From the NCBI GenBank assembly GCA_036345935.2, contig JADWOT020000001.1, positions 34,143,412-34,207,411 on the forward strand: 64,000 nt of DNA, read 5' to 3'. Shown here piece by piece: positions 45,006 to 57,957 of this stretch. Source of the DNA: Taenia hydatigena. Lineage: Eukaryota > Platyhelminthes > Cestoda > Cyclophyllidea > Taeniidae. The first letter of the stretch is position 1; every line of letters begins with the position of its first letter. A program made the position numbers and the translations under genes. The notes beneath the pieces were generated by a model. It made no database searches. It saw only the letters and a program-made list of their open reading frames with translations, and had not been told where the DNA came from.

Positions 45006-46619
45006 AGCCTAATACACCCATTCTCGTCTAATTGAGGTTTCGAATCCTTTTATTTGACAGTATCACAAACAAATGACAAGGTACTCAACCGGTAAACGCG
45101 TGGTCGATACCTGAAAGTGTGAGTGGGCCACATGTTAGACCTGGTCTGAAACGTTGCAGTCACAATGTGGAATACATAGCAATACTGTTGGTGGCATTTG
45201 AAAAACGCAGGTGGACTAACGCTCGTGCATTGTGACTGGGTAATCGCCCAGTACAAATGAATTGCAAAACATTGATAACACACTCTCCAGAAGCTCCTTT
45301 AAAACGGTCTTTGGCCAAATTGAGTGAAAGTCATCCTCCATGCAGAGTGGAGCTGCTCCCTCGTATCCCGTTTCCATCTGCAAGGTCAGAGGTTTACCGA
45401 CATTCGTAGAAGTGTGTACAATGGAGTTTGCTTTTATCTCACTTTCAGCTACCCTGACTTGGGTGGCCATGCTGCCCTAATCGCGTGGGCTGGCCTCTGG
45501 ACCATGCCAGCATCCCCGTGCCCTCTGTTCATTGAACATGCAGAGCATTTTAACCATCCTTCTTCTTTGACCGTTTGCTCTCCACACCTCAGCCTATCGC
45601 TCACACTTACTGCATGACATACAAAGTCTTCTTAAATTTAATTAAGAGTTTATAAAGGCTTTTATCAAGCATAACACCATTTGCTGGATTTATTGTATTC
45701 GGTCTATGCTCAATACGAACATCTGGACCTCTGACCTTATCTTGCCTAGGTCACCCACAGCGGCTCACATCGCCTTCCTAATCACGCGCTGTCACACGCG
45801 CAAAACCTTAGTCTTTGTCGTTGCTCTTACGAGCAATAAGCCAACCACATCGCTACTCTCACTTCTCAGTGACGTAAAGACATTGTCGAAAGGAAGTTGC
45901 TTCGCGCATTTTGTCATTCCCTAACTAAAATGCAACAAGGATGGCAAGGCAGTCCTATTTATTTTGCAATCATTTACCCTTATGAGAACCTAGTTCGTTC
46001 TGGGCTGGCGTTATTGGGATATGGCACCACCATGTACGACCTCTGTCACAATCGATGACTGCCTATTCACGAAACACGAGGCGTTCGCATACTTGCATCG
46101 CTTTCACGTGGTGACAGCAGTAGTTCGGGTCCGATCTAGTGAGTGAACAACTAATCCTTTTGAGCATTTGCCTAAAGTTTACCTCCGGACCTACGTGCCC
46201 TGTGTCTGTAATAATGGCATTGAAAGACAAATAAAACTGCCCGGATTCTTTTATAAGACGATAATCAGTCTACCGGGCTGCGTCAGTACAAATGAAGCCT
46301 ACTCTTTGCCCGCTTCCACTCTAACCTTTCTAAGGGAGTAAAAGTCGAGTCTATCACACATTTCGATGGATTTGTTGGTTTGTTTGCGCCTTCATGCCCG
46401 CACCCGAAGACCTCTGACCACAAAGGACCATTCCTCCATCCTTTCTCATTGCAGCTTTTGTTTACCCAAAACGAGTGAATTTAGAGCAGACAGCTTCTTG
46501 TATCTTGTATGTAAATAGGTCATAAGCCTGTCAGGAATAATTTAAAGTCTTAACAGCATTTGTTTACCGTTTTGGCATGATAATGTGTACAATAGGCAGA
46601 ACAGAGCTGATTTTCTTCC

Positions 46620-47330
46620 CCCTGTTAGGATGGAACTCCATTGAATTGGAAAGGAGGAGTGGGGAGCCATAGTGACAATTCAACCGACCTCTTTCTAAAT
46701 GGCACTTTATGTCAACTCTATTTGGAAGAACGATCCAAACATCTCCGAAAGGCTACATTCTCGTGTAGCGGCTTTGTCATTCTAGCAAACACCGTTTACT
46801 GGAACATCTCCATTTAGCTTTGCCATCACATCTCAACGACCTCTTCTCACATGTCAGTACGCTCAACTCCGTCACCAATTATGAAAAGCGCTGCCAAAGA
46901 ATTTATGGCCAGGAGAGAAACGGCAAGCATTGGAGGTCAGGACCGAATGGGAATCAAATTGAGCGACTCCATTGGTGGATAGCGAACACCCGCCTGCACT
47001 CTCCTTACTCACCTCAAGGAAGTGGAGTCGAGAAGGAATGGATGAATGCAAATTTACCACACACTTTGAACAGGCACAGCACACCTGTTTGCTTGAGTAG
47101 GGGGTTGTGCAGACATGGCCTGTTTCGTGACTGAGCCATGTACACTCTCCATTTGCAAAGTCGGTTGCTGTGTAGCAACATGTGTCGAGGTGTGTGGTAG
47201 GTTCTGCCTTCAGCTTCTCCCACTTGACTATCATTTCCTTAGAAAGAGTCGACCCAATGCAGATCGGTGCCCGTCTCCTTTGTTGGTGATCCAGTATGTG
47301 GAATAGGATGATGGGGATAAACCACCGTAT
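46620..47330. repeat. Inverted duplication F, left copy
   Basis: It matches 57420-56760 in reverse complement, including the text for QRIYGQERN (plus frame here, minus frame at about 57.1 kb), LHSSIPSRLHF on the other strand, and RPNADRCPSP against RPNAGRCPSP. It lies in the spacer of inverted duplication E. Confidence 0.7.
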
Positions 47331-47399
47331 CATTCATCGATGTGTACGGATATGCAGGCGCTTCGTCATTCCAGCACATCTGCTATAAGTGTGTTTGAC

Positions 47400-48860
47400 T
47401 AAGTGGTCATCATTGTTAGGCGAGAAGCGTTCGCCAAACGCTCTTCCCACAGGAGAAACATCTTCGAGTTCTTGCGGGTTTTCTTGTTCTTTCGTGTAAA
47501 ATTGAGGAATACGGTAGACCTTGTGCTCTGCAACACATCTGATTTGGCTAAATGACAACGATAATTAGTGATTGGCCTTATTCGTAATTGATTCACACTT
47601 GATGCATTTCAGTGACAACTCTCTAGCCGCAGGCACCATGGAGTCTAAGGATGAGGCTTCTCTTTAAGGACCTAATGCAGTCTTAGTAGTCCCTGCTTAT
47701 TTTCGCCTATTAGCTGATAGTGATGTGAGGTTAGAATATGATACACCCGTGAATCTGGCCTGTGAGGCAAACTGAGTGGCGTGTGCGCCTCCCTCTGCCT
47801 CGCAGCAGCAACAACGTGCCTAGTCCTCTTCACGCTACCTCGTTCATCACGCAACCAAAGACAGAGAAAGTCATTTAAATGCACGCACTATACGCGCTTT
47901 AAGGAAAGGGTAGTCAAGTGAAAGGAGATAAAAGCCAAAGTTTATCTTACACTAATTTCACTTCACTCGCAGCTAGAGCAAGTCGCTTAAACTGCGAACA
48001 TCTTTAAATTTAGTGTGATTTATCTTCGTTTTAGAGAGGTTGCTTGCCCCCAAAGACCCTTTATTTAGCACCATTTGTATCGTCGTCTCACCAACAATCA
48101 GTCCTCTCATGTCAATACACTCAATCCTCAGTTTATAGATTCAGACTTTAGTTTCTGTGCGATGCCGCATTTGAGTCCTGGTAATCGGTGCCACAAAGAG
48201 GACAAATTCCCTTCAGGTGATTGAGTGAATAGTCCTCCCAGTTGGACGAAATGCGGTCAGGGGTTAGCAGTGCTGCAATTTTTGTCGCTATCTGATTTCA
48301 TGAATGCCATGAATGCTGGAGGCGATCACACACTCCACTAGCCATCACCTCTCCCACTTGACGCATTAGTGATCAACCGTGACCTAACCTATGTCTTACC
48401 TCCAACAGCGAGGGTAACCCATTTGGCGTCTTGGGCTGCATTTTGTGTCATCATTGTCAGCCTCGGCATGAGGACATCACTACAGACATTTGTACTTGCA
48501 ATCAGCAGATACCACATCTCCCTCGTTGACTAGTGGACCAGTAGGTCGTGATTGTGCCCACAGGTACTGCCACCATGCCTCACTTCTTACTCACTAAGGA
48601 TTATGCAAGCCACCAATGTTTACGTCATTACCTTTTACCCGATCTGCTTAAGTGTGTGGCAAAAGTTAGGACTTGATGTGGCAAAAAGCTATATTTAAAT
48701 CAAACTATCGTGCCAAGATGCAATGAAATGGGGTGAAAGAAAAGGTGGATTTATCGAAGCTTTCCACCACTCCTTTTAGCTCTGAGTTGACACTTTGTCA
48801 CCGAACCATTCGCTAACGTTGACAAATCGGAAGGTGTTTCGACACAGCGGCACATTTGCA
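47400..48860. other. No recognised gene
   Basis: This spacer of inverted duplication E shows no motif-bearing frame and no obvious repeat partner in the window. A short frame at 47.34-47.56 kb on the minus strand is not supported by anything else. Confidence 0.4.
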
Positions 48861-49803
48861 CTACATGCGCTTGACGAAGTAGTCCTTGATTTTGGACGAG
48901 AAGCTGTCTGCTCTAAATTCACTCATTTCGGGTTAACAAAAGCTGCAACGTGAACAGATGGAGGAAATGGTGTTGTGGTCAGAGATCTTCGGGTACGTGC
49001 ATGAAGGCGTAAACAAACCAGCGAATCCATCGACATATGCGACAGACTCGACATTCATTCCCTTAGAAAGAGTAGAGTGAGAGAGGGCAACGAGCAGACT
49101 ATTTTTACTGACGCAGCTTGATAGAACGATTATCGTCACACAAAAGAATCCGGACAGTTTTATTCGTCTTTCAATGCCATTTTCACAGACATAGGGTCAT
49201 TAGATCCGACCCAACCTACTGCGGTCACCACGTGAGGGAAATGTAGTTAAGCAAGCGCCTTGTGTTTTGTGAATAGGCAGTCATCCAGTGTGGCAGAGGT
49301 CGTACATGTTGTAATCACATGCCAATAAGAGGCCGTGTTTCGGTGGTCATCGCCGCCGTCGCTGAGAGTTGATGAGTAAAGACATGCTTCCAACTGTCAA
49401 ATACGTCTGCCAGTTTTGCTATCATATGACGACGAATGCCCGACAAATTCTTAACTTTGGTACACTTGCCTTGCTGGACCTTTCTCTTAGTCAGACGGTG
49501 GGCGTTCTAAAGACATGCTTCTCGATAAAAAAAGGGAACTAAATCCATGTCGGCAACGATAACTTCCAAGGGAATCGAAGCCCAAGGAGGAAGAAAAAAG
49601 CAAATATTTAATTGTGCACACTCCTAGGGATAAGTTAACAAAATTCTAACCCTGAAAATGGTAATGGGATGCAAAGGAGCAGGCCACTCTGCATGGAGGA
49701 TGGTATTCCCTCAATATGGATAAAGACCGTCTAAAAGTGGATTTAGCGATGTGCGCTATCATTACGTCGCAATTTATTTGTACTAGATGACTACCCAGTC
49801 ACG

Positions 49804-50016
49804 ATGCAAGAGTTGTCAGCTCACCTGCGCTTCTCACATGCCGCCAAACCCATCGTTATGTATTTATACATTGCGACTGCAACGTTTCTGCCAGGTCTAA
49901 CATTTGGCTTACACACACTCAGGTATCAACCAGGCATTAACCGCTTGACTAACTTGTCATTTGTTCGTGATACTGTCAAATCAAAAGATTTCAATCCTTT
50001 AGTTAGATGGGAATGA
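49804..50016 (+). pseudogene. Unknown coding remnant, right arm of E
   Basis: A 70-codon frame contains LDDYPVTMQELSAHLRFSH upstream, then MYLYIATATFLPGLTFGLH, RYQPGINRLTNLSFVRDTVK and FNPLVRWE. The left-arm partner near 45.05-45.47 kb has the amino end better kept (APLCMEDDFHSIW, FVLGDYPVTMHE), then frameshifts. The two arms are damaged in different places, which indicates an ancestral exon with both parts. I do not recognise it. Confidence 0.4.
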
Positions 50017-51249
50017 ATGCATTAGGCTATGGCTAGTATTTACGGTGGCAGCTGTCAGTGGACGGTTCTAAGCGATGATTAAACAAAGCAACTGATAAAA
50101 CACATCACATTCTCCCCTACTTGACAGCTATGAGCAACTGCAAGACGTCAACGGGATTGCAGGGAGCTTCTTATGAGGTGCTCAATATCCCGTGAGGCGA
50201 CTTGGTAAGAACGCATGCCTTAAGGGTGTGCGGCGTCTTACTGACCACAAGCCTAGTAATGGCATCAACTGACTGAGGCACAAGGTTCCAGTATTGCGTT
50301 TGGCAGTACGATGGGCAAATCGTGGTCATGTATCAGTGGACTTGACTGTTTAAGGTACATCTACCAGCCCCGATAAATTCTAGGCCTCGCCTGACTTCAT
50401 CCTTACAACAGTCTAGTCGGCTTTACTGTTGCATTCGTTACGCTTACTTCTTGCAAGTGTGATACCCACAGAGGTGTTCTTCCGACTAAGCGGATTCTCG
50501 TAATTTCAGGGGTGTTAGGACACACTAGGAAGATATGAGGCACAAAAGAACAAATAAGGGAGAATTTTTCTTATTTCCTTGCTCGTCAGACTCTACTGCT
50601 GTGAGTAGCTGTACCTGACCTCCTCTGAGTTACCACTTCCTGTGATATTTGATTAACGCGATAGCTGGTTCAGTCCAACGGGTCAGATGATAAATGAGCA
50701 GCGGTTACTTAAGAGAGATTAAGATGAGTAGCATGAGAGTCTCGAATGCAGATACTGTTAAATACTCAAACGGGAACTAAGAACATGGCTTTTGATTTTA
50801 AAGCATTGATTAGTAAAGATTTGTTAAGATATCACAGGATCAGATGAGTGAGTAGAAGAAGGGAAGGCAGAGGGGGCTGGACTTCTTAAAGAGAGGAACG
50901 GGTGGGTGCCACGATCGCTACTCCTGATGAGCTACAGTATTTGAAGCGACTTTTAAGCATTCCCAGATTTTCCCTCTTTTAATAAAAACGCGAAACTACG
51001 TGTGCCACATGACACGCACTACACTCAGCAAGGGACTTTCCGGTCTTGTTGCGGTCTCCTTTCCACAGTCCAGCTATTTCGGTCACGAGCCGCACACGCA
51101 CCTACCTTCCCACGCAAGCGAACAAGCGAGCTGACTGACTGGCAGATGGGCACGGAAAGACGTCTCGCAGATGCATTCGTTGTGTGACCTCATCATCAAG
51201 TCACCGAAGTGTTGGAAGGGCTATATGGCTGGCTCATCAATCGTCGAGG

Positions 51250-51480
51250 CGAAGATGACATGACTCTGTCGCAGAGAAATTGTCAATTTTCGACAACTCC
51301 AACAAGCCTATGGAGGGTTGGTACACATCTACATCAACTTCAAACATTACACCATGGACTAGTGCATCCAACTTCGCTGCATCATGAACTACAAGCCTGA
51401 ACATTTGCCTTTCTCCTTCACCTGACTTAAGAGGCTTATCAGGCTGTCCATAGGACAGTGCAATTACAGTCAACCTGCAA
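51250..51480 (+). pseudogene. Family X coding repeat, copy 3
   Basis: The plus frame reads VNFRQLQQAYGGLVHIYINF, KHYTMD, a stop, then MNYKPEHLP. It belongs to the right arm of inverted duplication E. Confidence 0.45.
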
Positions 51481-51699
51481 GCCGTAGTCGTTTCCGCCTC
51501 ATTGCTAATTACTGTGCTTAGACCTGCTTACTGATCACTTCCTCAACTTATTCGGTCACGAGATTTCAGTCTGTGCTACTAATGGGCATGTTTTCAGTGT
51601 TCTTGGTAACCGATCCACTGGTTTACGAGGTATAGATCCCCTCCAAACACCACACCTTTAGTGGCAGCCAGTACCGTGATCATTGCACCTCCTTCTAGT

Positions 51700-52060
51700 A
51701 CAAAATATCCTTCAGACATCGTGGATGCCAGAGTCTCGGAGAATGGCAGCTGAATATTCACTTCATCGTCACGAGGTGTAATTAGTGGATCCTCTTTAAC
51801 CTCCTGCGCAAGTTGACCGTAATTGCATTAATGGAGTAGGATTCGCCATTCCTCCATGGACAGATGTGCATGCCACCTAAGACGGCTGAGAGAGGGTGGC
51901 GGATATTCAGCCTTCTAGTTTATTTTGGGTCAAGTTTGGACGTACAAGCTCATGGTGTAATGTTTAAAGTTGACGTAGACGAGCACCACCTCGACGTATG
52001 TTTGCTTGAGGTGTCGGACATAAACATGACGTCTTACTAGACTGTCCACCAATTGGTCAG
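51700..52060 (-). pseudogene. Family X coding repeat, copy 4
   Basis: The minus frames carry HLKQTYVEVVLVYVNFKHYT, then LAQEVKEDPLITPRDDEVN, LPFSETLASTMSEGYFVLEG and AMITVLAATKGVVFGGDLY. This copy preserves the carboxyl part best. It starts duplicon C copy 2. Confidence 0.5.
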
Positions 52061-53966
52061 TTCGCTCGTTTGCTTGCATGAGAAGACGGGCGTGTGGACG
52101 ACTCATGACTGAAGTAGCTAGACTGTGAGAAGCAGGACACTATCATTTTATTCCTCCACCTAGGTGCTCAATTATCTCAAATTGAAACCTATGCTCTCAG
52201 CAACCATCTGAGCACTCAATAGCACTTGCATTTAAAGCACTCATGCTACTCATCCTTACCTCTCTTGAGTACTCGTTAGCATTCATGCTCCGACCCATTC
52301 AGCTGCTTAACTACCTCGTTAACCGACTATTTTAAATACGAGTAGGATAGGGGCAGCAACGCACAGCAGTAGACTCTCCTATGAGGCTAACACAAGCAAC
52401 CAATTCACAGCAAATGCAATCATTGTGTGATTGTCTTCTTTGTACTTCTCGTCAAGCATGTTGCGCTGACTGATGCATCAGGATTCGAAAAGGCCATGTT
52501 GGCTGCAGCCTTCACATTGTCATCACATGCTTCTAGCGCTCGTTTCGTTTACATACGCAGAATAATAAGCACACTCTAGTGGTGAGCAGGAGCCTTCTCA
52601 CACAGCGGCTTGTGCACGGCTCTCCCGTGTACTCCAGTAGGCAGACGTTAGAAGCACGCACATGCACCACTGAAATAACGCAAGCAGCACCAGACCACAT
52701 AGATCTTAGATGCCTTCTATGGCTGACAATCGTTTCCTTCACGTAAGCTCTTTATGAGGGCCAAAGAGGCGTGGCATTAAAACGCTATTATTGAGGGGTC
52801 AGTAGACCTGTGATGGAATCTTCTGGGTAAAGAAGCAGGGGAGGAATGCAACTTACAAGATCCTCCTTAATATCCATTTCAAGCAGTGGCAAAGGCATCC
52901 AAGTGTTCCATCAGCTAGTTCGACGAGATGGTTGTTAGACGGACACGCTGACAGGCGTTGCGTGTAAAGCCCACTCCTTGACCGCTACAACTGTTGGTAA
53001 CTGGTTTCACCTAGCAGATACGATTAAAGCAAATCAAGTTCTCAAGACTACAACCAAATACGGCTCATGACTCATTGCTGTGACTCTTAAAGATAAATAG
53101 GAGGATGTCGTCTTCGATTTAATTGTAAGCCTAAAGGAAGGTGCTTAGTAGAGTAGAAGAAGGAAGCGCCATCACTTCGATGAACGAGGAATGAAAAGGC
53201 ACATCACAATCGAATGCCGCTAACACAATTAGTTTAGCAAGAATGAACCAAAAAAGATCTTTGAGATACCTAACAATCAATAGGTAGCAAAAATATCATA
53301 AGCCATTTATTTTCTGGCCCAGGACTGATTGTTTTTAACTCAAAAACTAGTATGGGGACCGACGCAAAAAATCACTCATCACGGGTGCTATAAACGAAGC
53401 TCAAAACACATAAACAATTAAATTTCATATTTGTTAATTACGCATTTGAGTACAAAGGTCTTTTTCATCACCTAAGAGATGGTTTACATTGTAGAAGCAT
53501 AAGAATTCGCTAGTTCCGCCCCAACTGGTGGTCCTCCTCTCACAACATCTGGTAGCACAATGCAATCGCTTTTAGCGTTTTTAGAAGCTACTTAAAATCC
53601 TTTAATACCAAAGTAGGAAATTTGGATAGAAAATGTGTGACGCTGGCCTCTAAGTGATTTCAAATTCGGGCAAGGACCAGTAGAAACAGAAGCATCTTTG
53701 GAAATTAACAAGTGGCAGTATCTGCTCAAATGACTCGTTAGTAGCATGTGCTATCCACAACTCAAATAGTACGCTTCCCAATACAAGTTTAAATGGTTTG
53801 TAAAATTTAACAGCCCATCAGAGAAGCGACCACATAAAGCTGCTGCCAACAAACGCTAAGCACAACATCCTCACCGAATCGAAGCCCACGGGCTGCACCC
53901 AGAGCGGAAAGGGCTAGGCACCATCCACATTGTGCGCGTCCATCCGCAGGAGAAGTTGGGTCTAAC

Positions 53967-54366
53967 TACTTAGCCACATTCAACTTTTGTAAGAGCCAAA
54001 GTCGATCCAGAGAGAATTTGAGCATCTGCATGCTTCGGATGTGGGAAAGGTGACCAAGCGACAGGAGCGAAGCACCATCGTATATTCACCGAGCGGATCA
54101 GAAACCTGAAAAATAAAACTTCGCACTCCACCTGCGCCGAATAAGCCGCGATGTAGACCTGTTCAAATAAAATATTAGTGCGTAACATTTGTCAGCAGTC
54201 GGCTCCCCTCAGCACTGACATAAGACGCTTCCCCATTCAAAGACTCCTTGGTCTTCTCCGCTTCCATCTTGCCTTTCCTATGAACAGTAACCTCGTTCGT
54301 GTTTGTTGCTGCCCTTAGCGAATTCAGCAGGTAGAGAACTGTCCCCTCTCGTTCCTTGTATTGGAC
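53967..54366 (-). pseudogene. USP5-like remnant, second copy
   Basis: The exon at 54366-54218 is open for its whole length (VQYKEREGTVLYLLNSLRAA, then HRKGKMEAEKTKESL), but its acceptor has changed from AG to AT. The next exon begins at 54105 after TTTTTCAG. It reads VLRSCRLVTFPT, then shifts frame and continues MQMLKFSLDRLWLLQKLNVA, the family's hydrophobic core before KKLDVS, and ends in TAG. Upstream exons with the cysteine box were not found here. This copy is a dead fragment. Confidence 0.7.
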
Positions 54367-54999
54367 ATGTTAGGCAGAGGTTGTTGAACCCAAAGTACAA
54401 CGAGGAATACAATCAAGCAGGATGCTTGAAAGGACTAATGGGCGAGATGGTTTGCTGAAGTAGTTAAGGAAAATGTAGTAGCTGAATGGCTACTGTGGCT
54501 AGACGCACAAATCGATGGGTAAAAGAACAAGAAATGAATTGAACGGATGATGTACGAGTAGCATGTAATTTGATGGATTGATGGCCGGTTGAAAGAAGGT
54601 CCACGTAAATGCAAAGATAAGCCAACCATAGAACGCATACTTCGTAAATGATTGGAATGCTTGGTGCGTGCATGAATGCAGCCGAGATGGATGAGTGCAG
54701 ATGCTCAACTTTGCTCTGGAGCAGATCTGGCCCCCGCAAAAGTTGGATGTGGCCAATTAGCTAGACCTAAACTCTCCTGTGGGTGAACGTGCACAAATAA
54801 ATGTCAGTTAGAACCTTCTGTTCGTGCGTAGTGTTGGCGACCTTCAACATGGCGAGGAGTTTAGTTGGTGGGTAGTAGCTATCCGTAGTCGATTTCCTGG
54901 CATACTACAATAGGTCCGGCGTTCATCCCATCCGACTTGACCATCGCTTTCTGAGACCGAGTAGCTTAAGTTTAGGTGGGTGGCATTCTCCATTACTAG

Positions 55000-56160
55000 T
55001 CGCATGAGTAACGAGGTAGCTTGATAAGGATGAAGGACGTAAGAGAAGGCCTGGTGCTGTCACCACTTCGTCGTCGCCTTTGTGACAGATGCTGCTGCGA
55101 GGAGGCAGAGATACATGCACACGCGCTGCTCTGCTGACACGAACGGCTTGATCATCCAATACACTACATCACCCACTAATGGATGCAGACCACGAGTGGC
55201 TTGGTCAAGTAGGCACATTTGTAATATTTATACGCTGGACTAAGTAGTTCTCAAGGTTGGACGAAGAGCGTTTGACGAATACGATTCTTTACACAGAACT
55301 GGCATCATTTTTGCCTTCAAAGGAGAATAGGACTCGCTCTGCCTGCCCTCACTTTGAATCACAGTAACCTTAAAACGCTCTTTGATGGCGTGCACGGAGG
55401 TGTAAATCGCTCATCGGTGTTTTTATTGCTGTGGGGTAAAGCACGGATGCCAATTGCATCTATTCTGAAGAGACACCTACCGGTAATAGGAAGGCGATGG
55501 CATCGATGGATGCTAGGAGATCGAGACGCTAGAGGTGTTTGCAATTCCGCCGAAAATCAAGTCTGCTCTCAACCACTCAGAGGTCAAGAGCAATCAGTTA
55601 CTAGTCGGATTGACCGCCGCATCAACCATCAATGGCCACAGACCTGTATCTTTACTTCAGCGAATTTCCCAGTAAGCAGGTTGTGCAGGCACTGCTTCTT
55701 TTTGGCTGGAACACCATGTTGCGGTCGCTACAATCGCAAAGAACTAGCTTCCAGGCAGAGCGAGTTGTTACGGTGTGAAATTCCTGGCTGTAAATTCAGC
55801 AGCGGTGCGCCAACGCATCCGCATGAGTGCGGTGGAGTGTGTGCATGCAGGCAACTTTCTCCATCACTGGTGAAGTGATGAACGAGGTAGAGTGATGAAG
55901 GACAAGCACAATTATAGAGGGACTAGTTTTATCGCTGCATCGCTTTGTCCCTTTAATAAGTGCCGCTCTAATTAGCCGAAGATGGCGGCACACACGCCGA
56001 CCTGCCAATTTGCACGGCCAGATTGACCACCGCATAATCCACCAACGTTGATGGTGCTTTAGCTGCGCCTTTGCATTGGCTCCTTTGCAGCATACATTTG
56101 TTGGATTAAATAATCATCTTGGTTGAATGAGACGCGTTTGGTAAACACAGGATCCCATGA
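55000..56160. other. No recognised gene
   Basis: The 174-codon plus frame at 55354-55878 has mixed composition (ICSQPLRGQEQS-like text) but no motif I know and no partner in the window. Its last part overlaps a family Y-like stretch (GTGAAGTGATGAACGAGG). I do not call it a gene. Confidence 0.35.
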
Positions 56161-56459
56161 GGAGATGCTTGAAGTTGGCATAGGCGGGTACCACCTCTCC
56201 GTGGGTTCGTTTGAGTTGTCGGTAATAGATGATTTCTCTGCAATGAAGTCATATCGTCTTCCGCTCCCACGATTAATGGGCTAGCTGTTTAGCACTTTTG
56301 GCATCGGTGGCATAACAATGTTGTCCATCTTTCATTCACTCAGTTTATCGAAAATGAACTCGCTTGTTGGCCTGCATGGACAGGCAGCTGTGCGCTACTC
56401 GTGACAGGAGAAGATAGATTGTGGTCCTTCATTTAATTTCGTTCTCCAATCAATTTACT

Positions 56460-56747
56460 TCAATATGCCGCAGGTTCCTTGCTACTCCCTTCCTCCTTGG
56501 CTTTGTTTCCTTGAGACGAGTAGGGTGAGAGAAAGTGGCGAGTACTCTTAATTGCTGGTGATGCAGTGAGCGAAGCAGAGTGATGAGGATTATGCTGCCT
56601 TGGGGAGTCCATATCGCCCTTGAAGGAGGATGACGACGCTTTCGTAGTGAAAAGCGTGTTCGCCGATCGCTTCTCGGCTAGCAATGATGAATACTCAGCC
56701 AAGCATATACACAGCGAATATGCCGACATGAGAGGGCGCTTGGGCAT
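56460..56747 (-). repeat. Dispersed repeat family Y, copy with 95-codon frame
   Basis: The minus frame contains EKRSANTLFTTKASSSSFKG, HNPHHSASLTASPAIKSTRH and FLSPYSSQGNKAKEEG. It is related to 27.30-27.48 kb. Confidence 0.45.
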
Positions 56748-56759
56748 CCGTCCCCATTA

Positions 56760-57420
56760 GTGAATGATGGAATAGTTGACCCTTACCATCATGTTCCTTT
56801 TACTGGTTCGACAACGGAGGAGATGGACACCGACCTGCATTTGGTCGACTCATTCCTAGGAAATGATGGTCAAGTGGGAAAGATGAACGCAAAACCTGCC
56901 ACACACCACAACAGATATGTTGGTACACTGCCGCTGACTTTGCAGCTGGAATGTGCACAGGAAGGAGTAGCCTCACTCTATCGTTCACACTTGGCCCAGC
57001 CACTAAACAGGCCATGTCTGCACAACTAATCTATTTAAGCAGACAGGTGTGCAGTGCCTGTTCAAAGGGTGTGGTAGATTTGCATTCATCTATTCCTTCT
57101 CGACTTCACTTCCAGCGTTTGCTGTTTCTCTCCTGGCCATAAATTCTTTGGTGGTGCTTTTCATCATTGGTGACGAAGTTGAGCGTACTGGCTAAGGTGT
57201 GAAGGCCCAGTAAACTGGGTCTGCTAGAATGACAGAGCCACTGCACGAGAAGGTAGCCTTTCGGAGGTGTTTGGATCGTTCTTCCAAATGCAGTTAACAC
57301 GGAATGCCTTTTAGAAAGAGGTCGGTTGGATTGTCATTATAACTCTCCACTCCTCCTTCCCAATTTAATGATAATTTCATCTCAGCACGGAGAAGAAAAT
57401 CAGTTCTGTTCTGCCTATTG
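56760..57420. repeat. Inverted duplication F, right copy
   Basis: Partner of 46620-47330. Minus-strand frames VNCIWKNDPNTSERL (near 57.28 kb) and FVTNDEKHHQRIYGQERNS are shared with plus-strand frames near 46.71 and 46.87 kb. Stops occur between them in both copies. Confidence 0.7.
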
Positions 57421-57870
57421 CACAAATTATCATACAAAACGTCAAATAAATACCATTAAGGCCTTGACTTATTCCTGATGGGTTATGACCTACTCCGGGT
57501 ACTTACCAACAATAGGTATGTACCGACGAATTCTCTCAACACCATTGTATAGACGAGAAGGTAGCAAAGTGAGCGAATAAGGAGTCGAAGGAGATGGAGA
57601 AGGTGAATGATGTAAAGATTTTGGCATGTGATACTTAATTCGAGGAGCCTTAATGGTTCTACAGGGCGTCAGTCTTGTTGATACTTTGGCATTAAGCAAG
57701 GAACTTTATTACTGCTAAGCTCTTGGGTCGGATGGAAGAAATGGGAAACGTGCCTACCGTAGTTAGCCAGCTTACACCGAAAAGCTTTATCATCCCAAAT
57801 GGAAATGGGATAATAATCGCCTTCAAATTGTTTGATGCATTGTCCCATGGAAGAGTACTTGCCGAGTTAC

Positions 57871-57957
57871 CAGTTCCTCGTCCCTTTGCCCTCGCATGGT
57901 ACCCACGCATCGCACCCAGTCTTCCATGTATGTCCTCCAGGTATAAAACCACACTGC
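57871..57957 (-). CDS. Candidate 29-codon exon, unknown gene
   Basis: On the minus strand an acceptor (GCAAGCAG) is followed by 87 open bases, phase 0-0, and a donor GTAACT. The peptide is AVWFYTWRTYMEDWVRCVG followed by TMRGQRDEEL. It overlaps open frames in two other phases, so it is tentative. No partner in the window. Confidence 0.3.

Larger units (their letters stand above)
43500..46530. repeat. Inner inverted duplication E, left arm
   Basis: It matches 51480-48870 in reverse complement. Pairs: the family X blocks at 43.52-43.83 and 51.48-51.25 kb, the GCACACGTAG/CTACGTGTGCCAC text at 44.03 and 51.0 kb, the block at 44.76-45.28 kb with 50.28-49.76 kb, and the ATAAAACTGCCCGGATTCTT text at 46.23 with 49.16 kb. 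The spacer is about 2.3 kb. Confidence 0.75.
48870..51480. repeat. Inner inverted duplication E, right arm
   Basis: Partner of 43500-46530. It contains the better preserved frame at 49804-50016. Confidence 0.75.
51700..54695. repeat. Duplicon C, copy 2
   Basis: Direct partner of 1085-4090, with the family X block, the 52.43-53.0 kb text, and the USP5-like remnants in the same order. Confidence 0.75.
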
